A stretch of DNA of 40,175 bases. Source: Dysgonamonadaceae bacterium (GTDB taxonomy: Bacteria > Bacteroidota > Bacteroidia > Bacteroidales > Azobacteroidaceae). Shown piece by piece: positions 36,001 through 40,175 of the stretch. Every line of letters begins with the position of its first letter. Position 1 is the stretch's first letter. Where the stretch lies: positions 1 through 40,175 of the forward strand of contig JAISOJ010000064.1 of NCBI GenBank assembly GCA_031275735.1, in the 5' to 3' direction. The position numbers and the translations under genes are program-made. The notes below the pieces were generated by a model, which was not told where the DNA came from, did no database searches, and was given only the letters and a program-made list of their open reading frames with translations.

Positions 36001-36060
36001 GAAAAAAGCCGTAAATGCCATGCAAACGGCGATTGGGCGATGAATCAGAAACTTTACCAT
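32992..36060 (-). CDS. RND efflux permease 1
   Basis: 1022 aa, standard RND length. It begins MVKFLIHRPIAVCMAFTAFF (TM1) with the VSLLPDIAIPEITVQ loop start typical of the family. The TM4 proton-relay aspartate is Asp401 in LGMMIDNSIIV. TM2-TM6 span about 337-490, and the second half shows YFILAAQFESFVQPL and CGIIINDSILKVDIMNQL in TM10. It pairs with the membrane-fusion protein upstream and the TolC-like protein downstream, with a second, different RND pump in the same operon, as in two-pump systems of the MdtBC kind. The C-terminal RVKKGVKN is encoded by the heptamer repeat. Its start is 5 bp after the S23-type ORF. Confidence 0.95.
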   Translation of the reverse strand: MVKFLIHRPIAVCMAFTAFFILGIITYLNVPVSLLPDIAIPEITVQVSGKNRSARELENTVTNPIRQQLLQIGTMRDIRTETRDGNVIIRLSFEYGSNTDLAFIEVNEKIDAAMNYIPRDIDRPQVIKASATDIPVFNLNLTLKEDAASEAQFLDLCEFAGNVIKRQIEQLPQVAMVDMTGLVNKEVIISPENKLLNITGITLSDIESALNDHNIEPGSMIVRDGYYEYNVRFSSVLRTVEDVRNIYFWKNGKIFQLKDLAQVEIIPEKERGLALYNGKRAVTMAVIKQTDENMSEMQKSLNQVINHLRASYPEIEFNISQNQTELLDYTISNLQQNLILAFIFVCLVSILFMRDVKSPLIIGISMFISLIISLMFFYLFHISLNIVSLTGLILALGMMIDNSIIVTDNIGQYRQRGLSIDEACIKGTSEVIMPMLSSAFTTIAVFVPLIFLSGIAGALFFDQAFSVTIGLLVSYITGIMLLPVLYKIVMRKSQGMKRSKEHTKRPFLFPSFSIEKIYDVGVEWIFSHKILTTTILLIVFPLCFGLFTIIPKEKMPDISQNELLVDIEWNENIHVAENRDRVQALLTFLEDRTVEHSALIAQQQFLLDRDRKQTLSESQVYLKVPHKKDVNRIKKEIETYFSGHYPQAIFSFSPAGTIFEKIFTVGEPDLTVEYYARNRTEIPDVQEVRNLEKELQDLTDETLVGASFQKQLNIHIDYEKLVLYKVSYNDLYQALKTGFNENEFSFLRSYQQYLPIVLGDEKQNVRDVIDNTLIYTLPDENGQKNQIPLSIFVSLTPAEDLKTIVAGKKGEYIPMDFYDVKQAEKTIQIAKENDQKNDRWEIDFSGSFFSNKRMINELLIILFISILLMYFILAAQFESFVQPLIILLEIPIDVAAALGLLFVLGHTLNLMSAIGIVVTCGIIINDSILKVDIMNQLRREGYPLMEAIHESGRRRLKAILMTSLTSIVCMAPLLFSHDMGSELEKPLAIATIGGMIIGTPVSLFVVPLAYWRIYRVKKGVKN

Positions 36061-36086
36061 AAGAGTTAAGCACTAAGAGTTAAGCG
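36059..36086. repeat. Heptamer repeat, left of the S23-type ORF
   Basis: ATAAGAGTTAAGCACTAAGA continues with GTTAAGCG. On the minus strand it encodes the last residues (RLTLSA) and TAA stop (36068-36066) of the S23-type protein and leads into the ATG of RND 1 (36060). It is in inverted orientation to the repeat at 36441-36470. Confidence 0.65.
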
Positions 36087-36443
36087 TTTTTTGCTTTTCA
36101 TGGTTTTTATGGTAGAAACGAGCATACTAATGCGTTCGTCGTAATCATGAAAAAGACTCTCGTATAATTTCACATCAATATAATCGGTATCTTTAAGCAA
36201 GGATAACCAGTAATCTGTTTTGTTTGCTTCTTTTGAAGAGACGCTAACTTTATTAATAAAATCGGCGTCACTTTGAGCATATTCCGTTTCCCGGACCCAA
36301 GCGCCGATAGCCGTTCCGTTTCTTAAAATTTGTTTACGCAAAACAAATTCCTTTTTCTCTTGTTGTAAAAACCGAGAGAGGCGTACCATCCTAATTGCAA
36401 ACTTATAGCTTTTCTCCCTCAATATCGAATCTCTCTTTTTCAT
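36066..36443 (-). CDS. Four-helix-bundle protein of the S23 / 23S rRNA intervening-sequence type
   Basis: 125 aa. KSYKFAIRMVRLSRFLQQE at about 11-29, then LRKQILRNGTAIGAWVREAE-like residues 35-54, ADFINKVSVSSKEANKTDYWLSLL (60-83) and a last helix DERISMLVSTIKTM fit the four-helix-bundle family (TIGR02436/PF05635 type). The family is named for ORFs in 23S rRNA intervening sequences and is related in fold to the Avd protein of diversity-generating retroelements. Its function is unknown; nucleic-acid binding is suspected. Here it sits inside an efflux operon, 12 bp after the membrane-fusion gene and 5 bp before RND 1, where it has no obvious role, and heptamer repeats in opposite orientation border it. 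Confidence 0.88.
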   Translation of the reverse strand: MKKRDSILREKSYKFAIRMVRLSRFLQQEKKEFVLRKQILRNGTAIGAWVRETEYAQSDADFINKVSVSSKEANKTDYWLSLLKDTDYIDVKLYESLFHDYDERISMLVSTIKTMKSKKRLTLSA

Positions 36444-36470
36444 AACTCATAACTTTTAGTTTTTAACTCT
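36441..36470. repeat. Heptamer repeat, right of the S23-type ORF
   Basis: CATAACTCATAACTTTTAGT then TTTTAACTCT. On the minus strand it encodes the last residues (RVKN) and stop of the membrane-fusion protein and the GAGTT that precedes the S23 ATG (36443). Confidence 0.65.
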
Positions 36471-37520
36471 CACCGGGCTTTCGTGGGCTAAATTGATATT
36501 TCCCTCATAAATTACGCTATCGCCTTCGGCTAAGCCTTCGGTGACAACATAACCGGTCGAGTTTTCAAATCCGGTTTGAACATAGACCCATTGCGCTTTA
36601 TGTTCTTTCAAGGTAAACACCACTTTTTTATTGGTACGCAAAACGAGGGCCTCTTTAGGAATGACCAGCTGTTTTCCTATCGAACGTTGCAAGCGTATTT
36701 TCACGTTCATGCCATCGTACAATCGATTCTGCGGATTATTGATTTGGGCTTTTACCCTGACCATGCCGTTTTTATCGACCATCGGGTTGATCTCCGTTAC
36801 ACGACCTTCGCAAACCGTTTGCTGAAAAGAAAAAGGAACAACTTCTACTTTATCGCCTATATGTACCAGCGGCAATTCGCTTTCCAGTACTTTGAAATCC
36901 GTTTCCGGATAACGGTTATCAATAACGGTACAAAAAGCTTGTCCCGATTCCGGCAAATTATACGCTTGGGTAAATAAATTGGCTACTACGCCGTCGAAAG
37001 GAGCATACAATACGGAATTTTTGTAATTATAATCCGCCAATTCGTATTGGATGCGGTTCTGGTCGTAATTGCTTTTCACTTTAGCCAATTGCATAAGGTC
37101 TTGAGGTATCGCGGCGGTATCGTTCAAAGAATACCCTTGACCGATTAATACGTCTTGCAATTCCAAGCGGGAACGTTCCAATTGATCCTGGGCTTGCGCC
37201 AAACTGTTTTGCAATTTAAACGGATCGAGTTGAGCTATTTTTTGTCCCTTAACCACTTTATCTCCATTTTTCACATAAATAGCGGAAATATTTTCTTGAG
37301 TCGAAAACTGCAAATCCGCTTTCTTTTGCGCGGCAACCGTACCGTTAGCTATCAATTCGTGGTTAAAATCGGTGTATTCCAATCTCATAACCCTCACTTC
37401 ACTCTCTTCGTCCGGCAGAATGGTAGAAACGCTCCCGTCTTCGGCTGGCTCTTTTTTATCGCTTGAACAAGCAAGCATTACACAACAAAGAAAACACAAT
37501 AAATACACTCTATAACTCAT
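36456..37520 (-). CDS. RND periplasmic adaptor (membrane-fusion protein)
   Basis: 354 aa. MSYRVYLLCFLCCVMLAC is a lipoprotein signal (Cys18). A lipoyl-like first half (NGTVAAQKKADLQFS, then VKNGDKVVKGQKIAQLDPF) is followed by an alpha-helical hairpin (about 108-160), the returning lipoyl half (VLYAPFDGVVANLF), a beta-barrel domain (about 205-280) and a membrane-proximal domain with VIPKEALVLRTNKKVVF. This is the HlyD/AcrA order. It links the RND pumps to the TolC-like channel. Both ends of the gene lie in heptamer repeats: the first codons (ATGAGTTATAGAGTG) are repeat units, and the stop lies in the repeat next to S23. Confidence 0.93.
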   Translation of the reverse strand: MSYRVYLLCFLCCVMLACSSDKKEPAEDGSVSTILPDEESEVRVMRLEYTDFNHELIANGTVAAQKKADLQFSTQENISAIYVKNGDKVVKGQKIAQLDPFKLQNSLAQAQDQLERSRLELQDVLIGQGYSLNDTAAIPQDLMQLAKVKSNYDQNRIQYELADYNYKNSVLYAPFDGVVANLFTQAYNLPESGQAFCTVIDNRYPETDFKVLESELPLVHIGDKVEVVPFSFQQTVCEGRVTEINPMVDKNGMVRVKAQINNPQNRLYDGMNVKIRLQRSIGKQLVIPKEALVLRTNKKVVFTLKEHKAQWVYVQTGFENSTGYVVTEGLAEGDSVIYEGNINLAHESPVRVKN

Positions 37521-37572
37521 AACTCATAACTTATAACCTATAACTCATAACTCTTAGTTCTTAACTTTTTAA
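37505..37572. repeat. Heptamer array between the adaptor and O-antigen-ligase-like genes
   Basis: About nine tandem 7-bp units (AACTCAT, AACTTAT, AACCTAT, AACTCTT and variants), the longest heptamer run in the window. On the minus strand it supplies the last residues of the upstream protein (LRTKSYEL then TAG) and, 17 bp on, the ATG and first five codons (MSYRV) of the adaptor. Confidence 0.8.
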
Positions 37573-39400
37573 CTTCCTCCCTCATTTCCCTTACCGCCGT
37601 CGATTGCACTTTCGGCTCTTTTGTCAGCACGATTTCCGCCGTTTCCGCTGCTTTGTCGAGCAATCCCATTTCGGCTTGCAATTTACACAAAAGATACCAG
37701 GGATACAAGCGATTCGGCACTATTTGTGTAGCATGGATAAAACAATCTTCCGCTTGCCGATATGCTTTCAATGCCTGGTAATTTTTTCCCATGATATTAT
37801 AAATCATGGGATCGCAGCTGATTCGCGACGCCTGACGCAAGATTTCATTGCTCTTTCCGTAATTTTCGGTATGAGACAGTACTTGTCCGTATTCAAACAG
37901 AAAATAAATCCGGTCGTTCAAATACGGATAAAGCGCATCATAATCTTTTTTTGCCGATTCGTAAGCTTTCGCCTGATACAATATCTGCAACGGTTTCCAT
38001 TTTTTATATGCTTCGTAAGTCGGATAACGATTGTATAAGCAAAATACAACAACGAACAACAGCATTGAACATAGACAGCACAGATAACGCGGGTTGAGAC
38101 GCATTTTTAAAATAAATAGTCGAAAACCGGCGTTTTTCATTTCATCCGTATTTACAGCTATCGCCGCTATCAAGAAAACCAAAACGATTGCAAAAGGCAA
38201 TACACCGAACGGATACGACATTCCGGCAAAAACCAACAGGGAAATCAGGGAAGCGAGCCATGCCCATAATTTCCGCTTGCAGGCAATATAAATACTTCCC
38301 GCTATGATCGCCAAAAACAACAGGAAAGGTACAACACCCCATTCGATACAGATTTGCAGGTATTCGTTGAATCCGTATTCCGGACTTCCAGCCACTAATT
38401 CTTCCTGTTCCGAGGCTTGTCCCGAAGCAAAATAAATCGCTTGTTCGTCGCTATATGCGCCCGAAAAATTTCCCAGACCTACTCCCCAAGGATGTTTGGG
38501 AATTGCACGCAACGATATTTTCCACATCAAAGCCCGCCCGTCTGCCGAATCTTTTTTCAGGAGATAAATGCCTACGAGTGCAGTAATCAAAACCAAAAGA
38601 AGGGAAACGACTATTATTATGCGTTGGACGCGGGATACTTTTTCAAAAATCTTTTGTCCGTAGCAAGTAAAAAGAATTATCGCACTTCCAGCGGCGGCGG
38701 CCAACCACGACGCTCTGCTCATCGCGGCCGGAAGAATCAAAAAAATCGCCACGCAAGTTATTGAGTTAAGAGTTAAGAACGAAGAGTTAAGAGTTTTTGT
38801 CTTGCTGCGTGTACCGTGCAGCCAAAAATACAAAGCCAGCGGAAACACTACAGCCAAGTATCCTGCGTAGGGGCCCGGGTTAAAGAACGAGCCGGTGGTT
38901 TTAAACAAAGCGTGTTGTGAAAAAGAGAATCCGTACAATTGTTTTAAGCCCCAGATAGCTTCTATTAAGCCGGTGATAACCAAGAAAAAAGCTAAAACCG
39001 GAAGATTCCGTTTGTTTTGCGAGCAGAAAATCCGGACACAACAATAAAATACCCACAAAAGCAGCAATAAGATGCATTTAGTCGTCCAAGTTTCCTGATA
39101 CACGTATGAAACAACTAAACCCGACAAACAAAACAGCGTAACTAACCCGTCCAAAATCGAAAAAGATACTTTTTGCCTATTCCAAACCACAGAAAATAAA
39201 GCCGCGATAACCGTTATACCCATTGCGCCGTAAAACCAAAAATATTTGCCGGAAACAACGCCATGCGCTAAACCTTGATCCACAATAAATACCGTAGCCA
39301 ATACCAAACCGAATGGAATCAGCAAAATCCCATTCACTATTTCCTTGCCAATCCGTTTCACCTGCATTTTCATCATTTTTAGTTTCCCATCATAACTCAT
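37538..39400 (-). CDS. O-antigen-ligase-like (Wzy/WaaL) membrane protein with TPR-like tail
   Basis: 620 aa. About 11-12 hydrophobic segments between residues 21 and 455 are followed by a soluble helical tail (about 465-610) with TPR-like repeats (YESAKKDYDALYPYL, YGKSNEILRQASRIS, YRQAEDCFIHATQIVP). MSRASWLAAAAGS (227-239) and HPWGVGLGNFSGAY (about 305-318) in the large loop region match the Wzy_C/O-antigen ligase pattern. It would polymerise or transfer glycan, or act in protein O-glycosylation. The first ATG (39400) lies in a repeat, and starts at residues 9, 10 or 12 are also possible. Residues about 203-215 (TLNSSFLTLNSIT) are encoded by an in-frame heptamer repeat. The signal peptidase gene is 7 bp upstream. 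Confidence 0.85.
   Translation of the reverse strand: MSYDGKLKMMKMQVKRIGKEIVNGILLIPFGLVLATVFIVDQGLAHGVVSGKYFWFYGAMGITVIAALFSVVWNRQKVSFSILDGLVTLFCLSGLVVSYVYQETWTTKCILLLLLWVFYCCVRIFCSQNKRNLPVLAFFLVITGLIEAIWGLKQLYGFSFSQHALFKTTGSFFNPGPYAGYLAVVFPLALYFWLHGTRSKTKTLNSSFLTLNSITCVAIFLILPAAMSRASWLAAAAGSAIILFTCYGQKIFEKVSRVQRIIIVVSLLLVLITALVGIYLLKKDSADGRALMWKISLRAIPKHPWGVGLGNFSGAYSDEQAIYFASGQASEQEELVAGSPEYGFNEYLQICIEWGVVPFLLFLAIIAGSIYIACKRKLWAWLASLISLLVFAGMSYPFGVLPFAIVLVFLIAAIAVNTDEMKNAGFRLFILKMRLNPRYLCCLCSMLLFVVVFCLYNRYPTYEAYKKWKPLQILYQAKAYESAKKDYDALYPYLNDRIYFLFEYGQVLSHTENYGKSNEILRQASRISCDPMIYNIMGKNYQALKAYRQAEDCFIHATQIVPNRLYPWYLLCKLQAEMGLLDKAAETAEIVLTKEPKVQSTAVREMREEVKKLRTKSYEL
38762..38796. repeat. Heptamer repeat inserted inside the O-antigen-ligase-like gene
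   Basis: Four direct units of GAGTTAA(G/C)-type sequence. Apart from three positions, about 33 bp match the reverse complement of the right arm in the RND 2 gene (29848-29883). The insertion is in frame and falls in a hydrophilic loop between two membrane segments. Confidence 0.75.
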
Positions 39401-39406
39401 AACTCC
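39389..39406. repeat. Short heptamer repeat at the signal peptidase / ligase junction
   Basis: ATCATAACTCATAACTCC: two to three heptamer units that include the ATG at 39400 and the 7-bp spacer after the signal peptidase stop. Confidence 0.5.
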
Positions 39407-39407
39407 C

Positions 39408-40175
39408 TCATCTTACTTTCTTAAAAAAACGATTCCACCGGTATTTGCCGGTATACATATCTCTTGATTTCCAAATAAACGCCGCTTTCCCGACGATGTG
39501 GTCTTCGGGCAATAGACCCCAATAACGCGAATCGCGCGAATCGAAAACATAATCGCCCGCCATAAAATAATAATTTTGTTGAAAAACGTAAGTTTGCAAA
39601 TCCTTTGGAATTTCCTCGCCGGTTTCGTACCGGATCAAATTACCGTACAACAGAATATTTGCGGAATCGATCCGCAGGGCGTCGCCTTTTTTCGGGACAT
39701 ACAACGGTCCGAACGATTTTACAGTCCAATTATACAGGGAATCAAACGGGAAACAATTGAAAATTTCCGGCTGAATATTCCCCGCAGTTAGTTGGAAAAA
39801 ACGATATTGATTGTCGTAATTGCCCAATACGTCCGGACAGCTTTTTACTTTATAAATCCCGTTTTCGATATAAAACGTATCGCCCGGAACGGCTACGCAA
39901 CGCTTCAGGTAATTCACATTCAAATTCAACTCTATTTTGTTTCCGTCCGACTCGTAGGGGAAATTGAAAACCAGCACATCGTTCCGCTTGATTTTTCGTA
40001 CGCCTTTGAAGCGTTTAATCTCCCATCGGTCATTCTTTTGCGATGAAAAGAAATTCTTGATGATCCGAGGACCCGGAATTTGTTTATTGACAATAATATA
40101 ATCGCCGGGAAAAATCGCAGGTTCCATTGACGGCGAAGGAATCTTGAATGAAGCGAAAAGAAAAACACGTAACAG
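39408..40175 (-). CDS. lepB: Signal peptidase I, 5' end outside the window
   Basis: The frame stays open to the right edge, so the gene is partial at its start. The catalytic serine is in the SPSMEPAIFPGD motif, just before the internal ATG at 40127, so that ATG cannot be the real start. The lysine is in NYLKRCVAVPGD, about 80 residues later, and GDYVFDSRDSRYWG (near residue 192 counted from the ATG) is the conserved Box E region. The visible 255 codons include an inserted beta-rich segment (about 110-175) between the lysine box and Box E, common in Bacteroidota signal peptidases. The upstream part (membrane anchor) is missing. The enzyme cleaves Sec/Tat signal peptides on the periplasmic side. 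Confidence 0.93.
   Translation of the reverse strand: MLRVFLFASFKIPSPSMEPAIFPGDYIIVNKQIPGPRIIKNFFSSQKNDRWEIKRFKGVRKIKRNDVLVFNFPYESDGNKIELNLNVNYLKRCVAVPGDTFYIENGIYKVKSCPDVLGNYDNQYRFFQLTAGNIQPEIFNCFPFDSLYNWTVKSFGPLYVPKKGDALRIDSANILLYGNLIRYETGEEIPKDLQTYVFQQNYYFMAGDYVFDSRDSRYWGLLPEDHIVGKAAFIWKSRDMYTGKYRWNRFFKKVR

Noticed and set aside
36066-36443. Avd of a diversity-generating retroelement
   Set aside because: The fold family is related, but no reverse transcriptase, template repeat or variable repeat is present in the window.

Overview
The window is chromosomal DNA of a Bacteroidota member, almost certainly order Bacteroidales. The evidence is a SusC/SusD pair, a hybrid two-component regulator, many Sec/lipoprotein signal peptides of the LxxC type, AT-rich spacers, and several matches to the Bacteroidota promoter pattern (-33 TTTG, about 19 nt, -7 TAnnTTTG). 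I cannot resolve the family or genus. No tRNA, rRNA, CRISPR array or recognisable transposase gene was seen.

Layout. (1) 1-5,900 is housekeeping: an M16 zinc protease divergent from a KpsF/GutQ-type sugar-phosphate isomerase, pepE, then a leftward operon xseB-ispD-recG. (2) 6,280-8,770 holds a broken GH3 glycosidase (internal deletion plus nonsense codon) followed by an intact AXE1-type acetyl esterase. (3) 8,790-10,860 holds a small membrane-anchored protein of unknown function, a probable independent small RNA with its own promoter and a GNRA-capped terminator, and miaB. (4) 10,846-27,885 is a leftward polysaccharide utilisation locus: SusC, SusD, two tandem GH2 enzymes, a truncated remnant of another gene, two right-handed beta-helix lipoproteins, and a hybrid two-component system (HTCS) regulator last. 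SusCD would bind and import oligosaccharide. The GH2 enzymes and beta-helix proteins would trim it in the periplasm or at the cell surface, and the HTCS would sense a product and activate the locus. The substrate cannot be read from sequence alone. (5) 28,143-37,520 is a leftward efflux operon: membrane-fusion protein, a four-helix-bundle S23-type ORF, RND pump 1, TolC-like channel, RND pump 2. (6) 37,538-40,175 holds an O-antigen-ligase-like protein with a TPR-like tail and a signal peptidase I cut by the right edge.

The most unusual content is two families of short dispersed repeats. Family 1 has three copies (17,637-17,732; 24,625-24,720; 32,780-32,974). Each lies exactly at a start codon and is bordered by an ATGAAA direct repeat (decayed to ATAAAA in the third). 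Each carries a tandem array of an 8-bp unit close to GTARACAA, and each is in frame with the gene behind it. The copy in front of the TolC-like gene has 21 octamers and has lost the inner ATG, which makes it a candidate phase-variable or start-capturing element. Family 2 is a heptameric repeat close to AAGAGTT/ATGAGTT. It sits at many gene junctions in the right half and supplies the stop codons and last residues of five proteins. It has entered two genes in frame (RND pump 2 and the O-antigen-ligase-like gene). Two loci about 19 kb apart share a near-identical segment of about 42 bp. The S23-type ORF lies between inverted arms of this family.
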